A stretch of 64,000 bases of DNA from Aromatoleum anaerobium (GCF_012910705.2 NZ_WTVG02000040.1:1-64000), one strand, 5' to 3'; positions 1 to 8,785 are shown, counted from the first letter of the stretch. Numbers and translations: made by a program. The notes: generated from the letters alone by a model not told the origin.

Positions 1-27
1 ACCGGGCAGTCGGCGCAGCCCGCGTAG

Positions 28-53
28 GGTGGAAAAGCGCAGCGCCTTCCACC
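28..53. repeat. Imperfect palindrome (dispersed-repeat type)
   Basis: The arms GGTGGAA and TTCCACC flank an AGCGCAGCGC core, giving an almost perfect inverted repeat. The pattern 'tagggtgga..gcgcagcgc..tccacc' resembles short palindromic repeats scattered between genes of many proteobacteria. No mobility gene is next to it. It lies upstream of the first gene and may only be an intergenic hairpin. Confidence 0.5.
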
Positions 54-88
54 ACTCCGGCGCCTGCACATGCACTGTCGCAATGCTT

Positions 89-116
89 GGCGGATAACGC
101 CTTCGGCTCATCCGCC
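89..116. repeat. Second imperfect palindrome, related to the first
   Basis: The arms GGCGGAT and ATCCGCC enclose an inner GCC-TTC-GGC hairpin. It lies about 35 bp after the first palindrome and has the same design: a G-rich arm, an alternating GC core and the complementary arm. The pair looks like a small cluster of intergenic palindromes. Confidence 0.45.
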
Positions 117-197
117 CTTGCGGTGTGCGCTTGCGTCAAGCTGAGTCTCAAGTTCTAAAATCGGTCGCCAAACGTGCGCCGGGTATACTCCGCCCCC

Positions 198-1460
198 ATG
201 CCAAACCGCCCGCCCCCCTTCACGCATCCGCTCAACCTCGCCAAGTGGCTCGCTTTCGCGCTGTTCGCCGCGCTCGCGGCGTGGCGGATCGTCACGCTGA
301 ACCTCGCCGACCACTACACCGACGCCGGTGAAACGGTGGCCGCGACCGAACTGCCCGGCGTCGAACATCCGGTCGCGCTGACCCGCGAGGCGCGGCAGCT
401 GCTCGACGCCGACCCGCAAGGGGGGGTCGCGCTGCTGCAGCGGGCGGTGCGCGCCGATCCGACTTACGGCTTGTCGTACGCGTTGCTGGGCGCGTTGTGG
501 GAAAAGGCCGGCGACGAGCAGCATGCGAGGAGCGCGATCGACGCGGCAGTGGCCTTCGCGCCGGCGAAGGTGGATGTGCGCCTGATCGCGGCCGGGTTCG
601 AGCTCGGGCGCAACGAGCTCGCCGCGGCACTGCGTCACTCGAGCGTAGCGCTGGCGCGCCGCAGCAGCCTGCACGCATCGACGTTCCCGGAACTGCTGCG
701 CATCGCGGACGAACCCGCCAATCGCGCGGCGTTTTCGGCGCTGCTCGCGGAACCCGTGGCGTGGTGGCCGGCGTTCGTCGCTTTCGTGGCGAACAAGGGC
801 GAGCGGCTGGAAACGGTGATGGCGCTGTATTCGCTGTCGGAACAGAGCGCGGCGAATTCGCTGCAGGGCCACGGCTTGGCGGCGGTGCTGCGGCGCTTGC
901 AGCGCGAAGGCCTGTGGCTCGATGCGCGGCTGGCGTGGATGAGCGCGCTGCCGGTGGAGCAGCTCGAAGGAATGGGCAATGTGTTCAACGGCGGCTTTGA
1001 ACAGCCGCTCTCGGGCGTCGGCTTCGACTGGGTCAGCGCGAAGGCGGGCCACGTGCTGGTCGAGCCGCTGCCTACACCCGGCGCGACCGGTGGCGCAGCG
1101 CTGAACGTCGTGTTTCGCGGCCCGCGCGTGCGCTACCGCCACCTGAGCCAGCACCTGATGCTGGAACCGGGAAGCTACGTGCTGCGCGGCCGCGTGCGCC
1201 CCGACGGGCTGGAAGCGGAACCGGGACTGGCGTGGGCGGTTTCGTGCCTCGGCGCGCGCGAGCGGCAGATCGGTGTCACGGAGCATTTTTCCGGCCGCTC
1301 GGCGTGGCGGAAGTTCGAGACGGCCTTCACCGTTCCCGCCGCGGATTGCGCGGCACAGGTGCTGCGGCTGCAGCTCGGTGGCCGGGTCGCGCTGGATTTC
1401 GAAGCCAAGGGGCCGATCTGGTTTGATGACATCGTGATCGAACAACTTGACGGTCATTGA
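198..1460 (+). CDS. TPR-like membrane-anchored protein next to exopolysaccharide genes
   Basis: Protein of 420 residues counted from the ATG at 198; a start 24 bases upstream is possible but less likely because this ATG begins a normal N-terminus. One membrane helix (about residues 16-33) is followed by a helical repeat region in which 'LLQRAVRADPTYGLSYALLG' looks like a tetratricopeptide unit. The C-terminal third is beta-rich ('NGGFEQPLSGVGFDWV', 'GSYVLRGRVR'), like a carbohydrate-binding jelly roll. Proteins of this design occur in bacterial exopolysaccharide clusters, and the polysaccharide export operon starts 0.7 kb downstream on the other strand. A role in polymer assembly is inferred; no catalytic motif is seen. 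Confidence 0.6.
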   Translation: MPNRPPPFTHPLNLAKWLAFALFAALAAWRIVTLNLADHYTDAGETVAATELPGVEHPVALTREARQLLDADPQGGVALLQRAVRADPTYGLSYALLGALWEKAGDEQHARSAIDAAVAFAPAKVDVRLIAAGFELGRNELAAALRHSSVALARRSSLHASTFPELLRIADEPANRAAFSALLAEPVAWWPAFVAFVANKGERLETVMALYSLSEQSAANSLQGHGLAAVLRRLQREGLWLDARLAWMSALPVEQLEGMGNVFNGGFEQPLSGVGFDWVSAKAGHVLVEPLPTPGATGGAALNVVFRGPRVRYRHLSQHLMLEPGSYVLRGRVRPDGLEAEPGLAWAVSCLGARERQIGVTEHFSGRSAWRKFETAFTVPAADCAAQVLRLQLGGRVALDFEAKGPIWFDDIVIEQLDGH

Positions 1461-1518
1461 TGAGCCGTGTACCTTTCTACAAAGTTTTGTTACATCGAAT
1501 TCACCAAGAGGCCAAACA

Positions 1519-2025
1519 ATGAAAAAGATCACCGGAATTGCCGCCGCAATCACCCTGGTTGGCACCGCGATGGGTGCCGCACACGCCGCCGAGCCGCTGC
1601 AGGTTGCCGCGCTGACGGCGGTCGACGGGAAAGTTCTGATCCACAAGGGCAAGGACTACACCATCGCCAAGGCCGGTTCCACGCTGGTCGAAGGCGACCG
1701 CGTCATCACGCTGAAAGGTTCGAAGGCCGACGTCGCGTTTACCGAAGGCTGCGTGACCAACCTCAAGGAAAACGCGGTGCTGGCGATCGGCGGCGTGGAT
1801 GTCTGCGCGACGGGTCCGCTGTCGGCGAACCCCGAACCGGTGAAGTATGCCGCCGCAATCGGCGCCCCGGGGGAGGCCGGCTCCGGACTCAAATCGGGCA
1901 TCAGCCTGGCGGGCCTGAGTTCCGGCATGGGAGCAATCATCGGCGGCGGCGTGGTCTTGGCGGGCGCCACGGTCGGCATGAGCCGCGACGACGACAACAA
2001 CGACGCCCCGATCAGCGGGCAATAA
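1519..2025 (+). CDS. Secreted FecR-like protein with glycine-rich tail
   Basis: Protein of 168 residues. Residues 1-23 form a signal peptide ending in AHA-AEP. A compact beta domain follows ('VDGKVLIHKGKDYTIAKAG', 'LVEGDRVITLKGSKADVAF') of the kind found in FecR-type periplasmic domains, then a Gly/Ala-rich hydrophobic stretch ('GMGAIIGGGVVLAGATVG') and an acidic tail. Two cysteines (in EGCVT and VDVCA) could form a disulfide. The ATG at 1519 follows AGAGG and starts the signal peptide; reading further upstream gives no sensible protein. It follows the TPR gene by 58 bases and ends at a clear terminator, so the two may be co-transcribed. The function is unknown; the context points to the cell envelope or exopolysaccharide. 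Confidence 0.7.
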   Translation: MKKITGIAAAITLVGTAMGAAHAAEPLQVAALTAVDGKVLIHKGKDYTIAKAGSTLVEGDRVITLKGSKADVAFTEGCVTNLKENAVLAIGGVDVCATGPLSANPEPVKYAAAIGAPGEAGSGLKSGISLAGLSSGMGAIIGGGVVLAGATVGMSRDDDNNDAPISGQ

Positions 2026-2063
2026 GCCGGGCGGCCTCGCGCCGCCGCCGGGCGAGCTTCCGA

Positions 2064-2091
2064 AGGGCTCCGCACAGCGCGGGGCCCTTTT
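2064..2091 (+). terminator. Rho-independent terminator after the FecR-like gene
   Basis: The stem GGGCTCCGC / GCGGGGCCC encloses a short loop and is followed by TTTT, 40 bases after the stop codon. It separates this gene from the converging minus-strand operon. Confidence 0.75.
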
Positions 2092-2155
2092 CAATTGTGC
2101 AGGGGGAAAGCGCGCCGGGCGAGCGGACGGGTTTCAGCCCGCCCGCCCTGCCGGG

Positions 2156-3523
2156 TCAGTCCGAGGGCTTGTGGAACAGGCCGCTGATGAGCACGTCCTG
2201 GCCGCGCCGGGTGAGTTCCATGCGAATCGATCCGGCGAACACTTCCTCGCCGGCGTCGCCCCTGCGCCGGATCCGTACCAGGTAGCCGCCTTCGCCGCGC
2301 GCCGAGGCGCTGTCCGGCGACCAGCGCATGTCGAGGAGTTCGATGCGACGCGCCTGCGTAGACTCGAACAACTGCTCGTAGTCCTTGCGGATCTGCGCTT
2401 TGCGGCCGGTTTCGGAGCGTGCATCGTCGGTGAACAGCTTCATGAAGCGGTCGATGTCGCCGAGCTGGTAAGACGACGAGAACTGGCCCAGGACGCGCGC
2501 TGCGTCCGATACCGTCAGGCCCGCAGGAACGGGCGCTTCGGCCGGCGGGCTCGCGGGAGCAGGTGCCCCCACGGCGAGTGCGGGAATGATTTCGACTGGC
2601 GGGGGTTGCGTTTCCGGCTGCGGGAGCGGGCGCGGCGGCGGGGCTGCGACAGGCGCTGCGGCTACTTCGAGCGGTTTGTCGACGACGACCGGCGGACGCG
2701 CGGCGGGCATCGCCTTGGCCGGCACGGCTTCTGCCACCTTCGCCGGCACGGCTTCTGCCACCTTCGCCGGCGCCGCTGCGAGGGGGGCCTGCTGAACCGG
2801 GGCCTGCGGAACCGGGGCGGCACCTTCGGGGCGGACGACGGCGGCCGGGGCTTTCGACGCCGCCCGGGATGCGCCGATCGCGCCGGCAGGCGCGCGATTG
2901 AGATAGACGGCGAGGACGGCGACGAAGCCGACGAGCGCGACGCTGCCGAGCACGTACTGCGGGAAATTCCGCCGCACGGTCAGCGGCAGTTTTTCCGTCA
3001 GCGTGGGGGCGGCATCGGCGGCGCGTTTGCGTTCCGCCTGCGAGACGATCTTGATCGAGACGGACATCCGCGGCCGCGCCTGCATCCGCTCCAGGTCGTA
3101 GGCCGCGCGGCGGTGAGCGTCCCGCAGCACGTGGTGCGCGAGGTTGATCCGCGCCGAGAGTTTTTCCCGGTCGCTGTCGGCCCAGCCCTGACGATCGGGA
3201 TGGAAAATGCCCATCATGACGCGGTAGTGCTCGCGCACCTGGTCGTCCGTCGCGTCCCGGTTCAGCCCGAGAGCGCGGTAATGGCCCGCTTCGTACGCCA
3301 GCAGTACATGCTCGACGAAGAACAGCGCCGCTCGCCGGTTCTCGTCGAGCCCGTGCTGCCTGCCGTCGCGAATCGCTTCGGCTGCCGCGCGCATGACGAC
3401 GATCGTGTCCGCAGGCAGCGATCCGCCGCCGCGCACCAGTTCGCCGAAGCGCGTCGGCTCGGCGAACACGGCCAGCGCTAGCTCGGCGGCCCCCCCGCCG
3501 CCCTGCTGGTTGGCCGCGCTCAT
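2156..3523 (-). CDS. Membrane J-domain protein with C-terminal NTF2/SnoaL-like domain
   Basis: Protein of 455 residues. The J domain covers about residues 80-148, with the diagnostic HPD at 108-110 (context MMGIFHPDRQG); J domains recruit and stimulate DnaK-type chaperones. One membrane helix lies at about 191-207. A long Ala/Pro linker (about 210-335) contains a tandem 8-residue repeat, AEAVPAKV. The last 120 residues ('FSSSYQLGDIDRFMKLFTDD') resemble a SnoaL/NTF2-like fold. Its ATG overlaps the stop of the upstream tyrosine kinase gene (ATGA), so translation is probably coupled. A chaperone role in polysaccharide assembly is inferred from position only. Confidence 0.8.
   Translation of the reverse strand: MSAANQQGGGGAAELALAVFAEPTRFGELVRGGGSLPADTIVVMRAAAEAIRDGRQHGLDENRRAALFFVEHVLLAYEAGHYRALGLNRDATDDQVREHYRVMMGIFHPDRQGWADSDREKLSARINLAHHVLRDAHRRAAYDLERMQARPRMSVSIKIVSQAERKRAADAAPTLTEKLPLTVRRNFPQYVLGSVALVGFVAVLAVYLNRAPAGAIGASRAASKAPAAVVRPEGAAPVPQAPVQQAPLAAAPAKVAEAVPAKVAEAVPAKAMPAARPPVVVDKPLEVAAAPVAAPPPRPLPQPETQPPPVEIIPALAVGAPAPASPPAEAPVPAGLTVSDAARVLGQFSSSYQLGDIDRFMKLFTDDARSETGRKAQIRKDYEQLFESTQARRIELLDMRWSPDSASARGEGGYLVRIRRRGDAGEEVFAGSIRMELTRRGQDVLISGLFHKPSD
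2718..2774. repeat. 24-bp tandem repeat in the J-protein linker
   Basis: Two perfect 24-bp copies (2718-2741 and 2742-2765) are followed by a partial third. They encode the repeated octapeptide AEAVPAKV in the periplasmic linker. The unit is a multiple of three, so copy-number change would alter linker length without a frameshift. Confidence 0.8.
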
Positions 3524-5808
3524 GCCGCGGAACGACTGCCTTCGGTGTCGCCGCCGTACTGGTAGTAGGAGTTGTAGTAGTAGCCCTGGGCGCCGCTGCG
3601 GGAGGCGATCTTCGTCAGCACGCCGCCGATGACGTGGGTCCGTGTGCTGCGCAGGCGCTTGAGCGCGCCGGCGAGGAAGTCCTTGCGCGTGCCACCCGCC
3701 TCGACGACGACGACGGTGGCATCGGTGATGCTGCCGAGCAGCGGCGCGTCGGCGAGGCCGAGCACCGGCGGGCCATCGACGATGACGCAGTCGAAACGGT
3801 CCTTGGCGACGTCGAGCAGCGCGACCATCTTGGCGCTGCCGAGGAGTTCCGCCGGGTTCGGCGGCAGCGGCCCGGACGTGATGACGAAGAGCTTGTCATA
3901 GGGCGTCGGCTGCGTGACGTCGACTGGCTTGGAGTCGCCCGCGAGGTAGTTCGTCAGCCCCGCCGTGTTGGGTATGCCGAGCTTGCGGTGCACCGAGGCC
4001 TTGCGCAGGTCGGCATCGACCAGCAGGACTTTCGCACCCATTTGCGACAGGTTGACCGCCAGCGCCAGCGCGGTGGTGCTCTTGCCTTCGCCCATCGACG
4101 CGCTGGTGACCATCAGCACTTTCGGTATCCCGTCCTGCGTCGAGAACTGCATCGCCGTTCGCAGCGAACGATAGGCTTCGGAGAAGGCCGAGCGCGGATC
4201 GTCGAGCTGGTCCAGCACGAGGTCGCGCGTGGCGTCGAGGCTCGGTTTGACCAGCGGCACCATGCCCAGCACCGGCAGGCCGAGCGCACGCTCCATGCTT
4301 TCGCCATCCTTGATCGTGTCGTCGAGATGCTCGAACAGCAGCGCCAGGCCGATGCCGCCGAACAGCCCGAGCATCGCGGCGATCAGCGCGTTGAGCAGCG
4401 TCTTGGGCTTGGACGGCTGGAGCGGGACTTCGGCCTTGTCGACGACCGACACGTTGTTCACGCCGACGCCGCCGGCGACGCCGACTTCCTTGTAGCGCTG
4501 CAGCAGGCCGTCGTACAGCTGGCGGTTGGTGTCGACTTCGCGCTTGAGGATGTTGTACTGGATGCTGCGGTCCTGCACGTTGAGCACGGTGCGCTTGCTC
4601 TCATCCATCTTCGCCTGCAGCATCGCCTCCTGCGCGCGCGCCGCCTGATAGGCGCTGCGGATGCCGCTGCGCACGTGGGCGAGTTCTTCGGCGATCTTGG
4701 CCTGCATCTCGTCGATCTGGCTCTGCAGCTGGACCATTTTCGGATAGCCGGGCTTGTAGATCTTGAGGTTTTCCTGGTACTCGGTTTCGAGCTTGGCCTT
4801 GTGCCCCTTGAACTCCTGGATCACCTTGTTTTCGAGCACCTGCGGGATGCCTTCGACGCTGCCGCTTTCGAGCTGCTGGTACAGCGCCTCGGCGCGGATG
4901 CGCTCCTGCTGCGCCTTGGCCAGCGCGGTGGTGAACTCCTGCATCACCTGGGTGTCGACGCTCGCTTCCTGCTCGCCGCCGCGGACGATCTGTTCCTCGC
5001 GCGCGAACGCGACGAGTTCCTTCTCGGTTTCGCCGAGCTTCACCTTGAGCTGCTGCAGCCGCTCTTCGAGGAACACTTTGGCGAACGACGACGCGTCCAT
5101 GCGCCGCTCGAGGTTCACATTGATGAAGGCTTCCGAGATGGCGTTGACGATGCGGCTCGCGAGCACCGGGTCGGGGCTGTCGAAATGGATCTTGACGAGT
5201 CGCGAATTGCGCACCGGCTCGATCGTCAGGCTTGCCTGGAAAGCCTGGGTCAGCTTGAGCATGCGCACCTGTTCGGCGTCGCCTTCGACGGGTTCTTCTT
5301 CCTCGCCTGCGAAAAGCCCCTTGATGCTGGCGATCAGCGACGGATTGGCCCCCGCGAACAGCGGGTGGTCGCCGAGGTTGAGCTGGTCGATGACGCGCTG
5401 CGCGAGCGAGCGGCTTTTCAGCAGCTCGTACTGCGTCTCGTAGAAGTCCTTGGTGTCGCCCTGCATTTCGTTGGGCGTGACGCCCTGGTATTCGAGCACC
5501 TTGGCTTCCTGGCGCTCGATCTGCAGCGTGAGGCTGGCGCGGTAGATCGGCGTCATCAGGAAGGTCGCGGTCAGCACCGAGACCATGACGATGACGAAGA
5601 ACGTGATCACCGTCCATTTGCGCTTGACGATGGTGTCCCAGATCGCGCGCAGGTCGATCGTGTCGTCGTCGTCCTCCTCGATATGGGAACGCCATTCGGT
5701 GGGGTGTGCGAGCGCAGTGCTTTCACGGCGCTCGATCAGCGCGTTGCGGCGCGGGACTTCCTGCCCGCGCTCGTCGCCGGCGTCCGGCTTTTCTGTGTTA
5801 TCCATCAT
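3520..5808 (-). CDS. Wzc/EpsG-type polysaccharide co-polymerase and tyrosine autokinase
   Basis: Protein of 762 residues. A cytoplasmic N-terminus leads to membrane helix 1 (about 65-85, VITFFVIVMVSVLTATFL), a long periplasmic Wzz-type coiled coil (about 230-430), helix 2 ('LLNALIAAMLGLFGGIGLAL') and a C-terminal BY-kinase domain. The kinase motifs are complete: Walker A ASMGEGKST (about 570-578), Walker A' LLVDADLRK (about 596-604), Walker B CVIVDGPP (about 675-682) and the C-terminal tyrosine cluster GYYYNSYYQY (742-751). Such proteins set polymer length and control export through cycles of autophosphorylation. It sits between the outer-membrane export protein gene and the J-protein gene. 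It starts at 5808 or 5805 (two ATG codons in a row). Confidence 0.93.
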   Translation of the reverse strand: MMDNTEKPDAGDERGQEVPRRNALIERRESTALAHPTEWRSHIEEDDDDTIDLRAIWDTIVKRKWTVITFFVIVMVSVLTATFLMTPIYRASLTLQIERQEAKVLEYQGVTPNEMQGDTKDFYETQYELLKSRSLAQRVIDQLNLGDHPLFAGANPSLIASIKGLFAGEEEEPVEGDAEQVRMLKLTQAFQASLTIEPVRNSRLVKIHFDSPDPVLASRIVNAISEAFINVNLERRMDASSFAKVFLEERLQQLKVKLGETEKELVAFAREEQIVRGGEQEASVDTQVMQEFTTALAKAQQERIRAEALYQQLESGSVEGIPQVLENKVIQEFKGHKAKLETEYQENLKIYKPGYPKMVQLQSQIDEMQAKIAEELAHVRSGIRSAYQAARAQEAMLQAKMDESKRTVLNVQDRSIQYNILKREVDTNRQLYDGLLQRYKEVGVAGGVGVNNVSVVDKAEVPLQPSKPKTLLNALIAAMLGLFGGIGLALLFEHLDDTIKDGESMERALGLPVLGMVPLVKPSLDATRDLVLDQLDDPRSAFSEAYRSLRTAMQFSTQDGIPKVLMVTSASMGEGKSTTALALAVNLSQMGAKVLLVDADLRKASVHRKLGIPNTAGLTNYLAGDSKPVDVTQPTPYDKLFVITSGPLPPNPAELLGSAKMVALLDVAKDRFDCVIVDGPPVLGLADAPLLGSITDATVVVVEAGGTRKDFLAGALKRLRSTRTHVIGGVLTKIASRSGAQGYYYNSYYQYGGDTEGSRSAA

Positions 5809-5851
5809 TTCCGGGGATTTTTTTGCGAATTTTTTGGAAGCGTGCGGAAGA

Positions 5852-6556
5852 CTAGCGGACGGTGCCGAAGCCGATGAAGCCGCGCAGGGTGCCGGTCACG
5901 CTTTTGACCATCGACCGGGCCGTCGAGCTGCCGACCACAACGACGTCGTTGCCCTGGATGAGCGGGTCATCGACTTTGCCGGAGCGCACGGCTTCGAGGT
6001 CGAACACCAGCTGCTCCTTGTTGCCGTCGGTGAGCGTGCGAAAGATGCTGACCTGGTTGACGTCGGCGATCTCGCTGACGCCGGCAGCCAGCGCGATCGC
6101 CTGCAGCAGCGACGTGCGCCCGGACAGCGGAAAGATGCCCGGCTTGGTGACTTCGCCTTCGACGGTCACGCGCTGGCTGACGAACTCCTTGATGAAGATC
6201 GTGACCTGCGGATCCTGCAGGCAGCACTCGGTGAGGCGCCGCGCGATCTCCTCCTCGACGACGCGGGCGCTCAGCCCCGCGGCCTGGACCTGTCCGATCA
6301 GCGGCAGTCCGATGAGGCCGCGCGCATTGACGCGCACCGTGCGCGACAGGTCCTCGACCTGGAAGACGGTGATTTCGAGCAGGTCGTACGGCCCGATGTA
6401 GTAATCGTCGAACAGGGGGCCGGGGTCGTCGAGCGCGGTGCCCGCTGACGGGAGGACCGACGCCACGGGCGCTGGTGTTGACGGCGCCTGGGCGTGAAGG
6501 GGGGACGACAAAATCATTGCGCAGGACAACATCACGCCTGCAAGGTAAACACGCAT
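5852..6556 (-). CDS. Wza-like polysaccharide export protein
   Basis: Protein of 234 residues with an N-terminal signal peptide (about 1-24, ending LHAQA). The poly-export (PES) domain begins at 'YYIGPYDLLEITVFQVEDLS', followed by a SLBB repeat ('VTVEGEVTKPGIFPLSGRTS'). The family forms the outer-membrane channel for capsule or exopolysaccharide. A cysteine at position 12 lies inside the hydrophobic core and does not fit a lipobox well, so cleavage by signal peptidase I looks more likely than lipidation. It is shorter than E. coli Wza and lacks a long C-terminal amphipathic region. The spacing to the downstream kinase gene is 43 bases, consistent with one operon. Confidence 0.92.
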   Translation of the reverse strand: MRVYLAGVMLSCAMILSSPLHAQAPSTPAPVASVLPSAGTALDDPGPLFDDYYIGPYDLLEITVFQVEDLSRTVRVNARGLIGLPLIGQVQAAGLSARVVEEEIARRLTECCLQDPQVTIFIKEFVSQRVTVEGEVTKPGIFPLSGRTSLLQAIALAAGVSEIADVNQVSIFRTLTDGNKEQLVFDLEAVRSGKVDDPLIQGNDVVVVGSSTARSMVKSVTGTLRGFIGFGTVR

Positions 6557-6646
6557 TTACAACCACTCCCCGGACGACGGAGCCGAGACTCTAGGGCAAG
6601 AGCCTGCGGCCGGCGCGGAAAAATCTGACGTTTTCGACAAGGCAGG

Positions 6647-7447
6647 CTAATGCCGTCGAAACAGCCGGTTGAAGAAGCCGGGACGCGCATTCGCCGAAGA
6701 ATGGCGGATTTGCGGCAACGGCGGCAGTTTCTCGGGCGAGAGGTCGCGGAGTATACCCGCGGGCCGGACCTCGACCAAATTATATGCTTCATGGGTACCG
6801 ACCAGACGTTCGGCCGCCGCGCGCCCTTCCGCGAGCAGCGGCGGGCGGCGCCGTGCGCTGTGGGCGTCGGTCGCGAGAATATGCACGAGGCCTTCGTCGA
6901 GCATGCGCTCGCCCCAGTATTTCGCCTCCTTGCCGAAGCGCCCGGTTAGGCTGCCGGAAGTCACCTGCATCCACGCTCCCGAGCGGACGAGTTCGCCGAA
7001 CATCGGGTAGTGGTTGTCGATCCACGTCAGCCGTTCCGGGTGGGTCACGACGGGGACGTAGCCGGACGCGAGCAGGTTGAAGACGAATTCCTCGAAGCGC
7101 GGCGGCGCGACGTGATGCGGCGGCTCAAGGAGAAAATAACGGCTGTCGCCCAGCCGCGGCACGCTGCCCGCCTTGAGCCGCGACAGCAGCTCCGGCGCGA
7201 CGTGCGCGTCGGCGCCGCAGGTCAGCCGCAGGGGGATTCCGGCGGCGTCGATTTCCTGCTGCAGCGCATCGATCGCCGCGGCGATGCCGGCGCTGTCGTT
7301 GTCGAACATGCCGGGATAGATATGCGGCGTGCACGCCACGGTGGTGATGCCATCGGCCGCGGCGATGCGCGCCATGTCGAGCGCGGTCGCAAGGTCGGTC
7401 GCCCCGTCGTCGATACCCGGAAGCATGTGGCAGTGCAGGTCGATCAT
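6647..7447 (-). CDS. PHP-family protein-tyrosine phosphatase (CpsB/YwqE type)
   Basis: Protein of 266 residues. Metal-ligand motifs of the PHP phosphoesterase fold are all present: DLHCHMLPGIDDGA near the N-terminus, CTPHIYPG, a central CGADAHVAPELL, THPERL and a C-terminal ATDAHSA. CpsB/YwqE proteins remove phosphate from the tyrosine tail of capsule autokinases. Here the gene opens the operon that also encodes a Wza-like protein and a kinase with a tyrosine tail, so that partner is very likely its substrate. The ATG at 7447 gives a full-length family protein. The gap to the export gene is 90 bases. Confidence 0.92.
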   Translation of the reverse strand: MIDLHCHMLPGIDDGATDLATALDMARIAAADGITTVACTPHIYPGMFDNDSAGIAAAIDALQQEIDAAGIPLRLTCGADAHVAPELLSRLKAGSVPRLGDSRYFLLEPPHHVAPPRFEEFVFNLLASGYVPVVTHPERLTWIDNHYPMFGELVRSGAWMQVTSGSLTGRFGKEAKYWGERMLDEGLVHILATDAHSARRRPPLLAEGRAAAERLVGTHEAYNLVEVRPAGILRDLSPEKLPPLPQIRHSSANARPGFFNRLFRRH

Positions 7448-7526
7448 GCCGCGCGGGAGTCGAAAAAAATACGGGGAAGGATGCGGAGATGGAGACGGAC
7501 GTAGAAACGGATGCGGAAAAGCCGGG

Positions 7527-7611
7527 TGGTGCGAGGGAAGAGACTCGAACTCTCACGCCTTGCGGCGCTGGAACCTAAATCCAGTGCGTCTACCAATTCC
7601 GCCACCCTCGC
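7527..7611 (-). tRNA. tRNA-Leu (anticodon UAG)
   Basis: The reverse strand folds as a class II tRNA: acceptor GCGAGGG/CCCTCGC, D arm with TTGGTAGACGC, anticodon stem CTGGA/TTCCAG around TTTAGGT (anticodon TAG, reads CUA), a long variable arm and T arm GTTCGAGTC. The 3' CCA is encoded (7527-7529). It lies just upstream of, and in the same direction as, the exopolysaccharide operon. Confidence 0.97.
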
Positions 7612-7684
7612 CCGCCAGGCGCTCGAACGACGCCCGGAGCGCGGATTATACATAGAAGGGGGGATACCAAACGTTACATCGACG

Positions 7685-8785
7685 CTACATTCTCAGGCGC
7701 TCGCCGTAGCCCGTCATCTCCAGGTAGCCGCGCCCGATCTCGCGGCCGTTTTCGACGAGGCGCACCGCACCTTCCCAGTAAACGGCGCCGGTCGTGCGGC
7801 GGCTGTCGAGCTCCTGGTCGTCCATCAGCGGCTGCAGCTGCAGGCGGCGGCCGTCGATGTCGAGCTGCCATTCGACCGGGTATTCGGTGCCGGTGCGCGG
7901 CGAGCGCCAGCGCCGCCCGGGGATGAACGTGACCTGTGCGGGAGCGAGCGCGCGCGCAGGCTCGTTGCCGCGGCGCAGCGTGCCGGCGGTCCACGTCGCT
8001 TCGCCGGTGGCGGTGCGCATGCGAAACGCCATCAGCGCGCCGCCGTCGGCGAGGTTGATGCCGATCCAGTCCCAGCCGCGCGCCTTTTCCGGCAGGTAAG
8101 CGCTCGACCATTCGTGGTCCAGCCACGCGTGGCCGGTGACGCGGTGCGTCTTGCCCCGCACGCGCAGGGTGCCGCTCACGCCGAGCTGCGGACGGCTGTA
8201 GTAATAGCTCGCGTGTCGCGGGTCGGGCGCTTTCTGGCTGAAGCCGTCCTGGCCGTTGGGCAGCGGCGGACCGGCGGGATCGAAGCGCAGGTCGTAGGCG
8301 AAGCTGTCGGCGTCGACCGAAGCGCGGTAATGGTCCTGCGACCATTCGAGCGCCCACTCGCCGATCCACGCGCGGGTGTGCCCGGTGGCGGCGCCGGCAA
8401 GCGGGTCGAGCGCGCGTTCGCCGCGTTCGGCGTGCAGCAGCCGGCCTTCGGCCGGATCGGCAACCGCGGCGTGCGCGAGGATCAGCTGGCGCGGCGCGAA
8501 GCGGCTCGGGTTGTCCTCGCCGATGCGCGTGCGCACGCGAAAGAACGTGACCTGGAAGCCGCGCTCGACGCCGTCCTCGTCGGTGACCCAGCCAGTCACG
8601 TACCACCACTCGGTGCGGTAATCGGGGTGCGCGCCGTGGTCGGCGGGAAACTGCAGCGGGCGGCCGGCGACGACCGGCGGATAGCCGGGCGGATCGCTCT
8701 CGTTATTGCTCCCGCTCGGCGCCGGCGGCGCCGCCGGCAGGCCCGACCCGAGGCACAGCAGCGCCGCGGCAAAATAGGCGCGCAT
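7685..8785 (-). CDS. AttH-type lipocalin-like (CrtC-related) envelope protein
   Basis: Protein of about 366 residues with an N-terminal signal sequence; a cysteine in 'AALLCLGSG' could be a weak lipobox. The body resembles the AttH/carotenoid 1,2-hydratase-like lipocalin family: 'HGAHPDYRTEWWYVTGWV', 'THRVTGHAWLDHEWSS' and 'GWDWIGINLADGGALMAFRM' are typical. The start ATG (8785) overlaps the stop of the upstream permease gene (TGATG); a GTG one codon earlier also exists. Operons of ATPase, FtsX-type permease and AttH-like protein are a known arrangement. The precise substrate is unknown and carotenoid chemistry should not be assumed. Confidence 0.85.
   Translation of the reverse strand: MRAYFAAALLCLGSGLPAAPPAPSGSNNESDPPGYPPVVAGRPLQFPADHGAHPDYRTEWWYVTGWVTDEDGVERGFQVTFFRVRTRIGEDNPSRFAPRQLILAHAAVADPAEGRLLHAERGERALDPLAGAATGHTRAWIGEWALEWSQDHYRASVDADSFAYDLRFDPAGPPLPNGQDGFSQKAPDPRHASYYYSRPQLGVSGTLRVRGKTHRVTGHAWLDHEWSSAYLPEKARGWDWIGINLADGGALMAFRMRTATGEATWTAGTLRRGNEPARALAPAQVTFIPGRRWRSPRTGTEYPVEWQLDIDGRRLQLQPLMDDQELDSRRTTGAVYWEGAVRLVENGREIGRGYLEMTGYGERLRM

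Noticed and set aside
7685-8785. Carotenoid hydratase
   Set aside because: The fold is shared with CrtC, but the operon with an ATPase and FtsX-type permease and the absence of carotenoid genes favour the AttH group.
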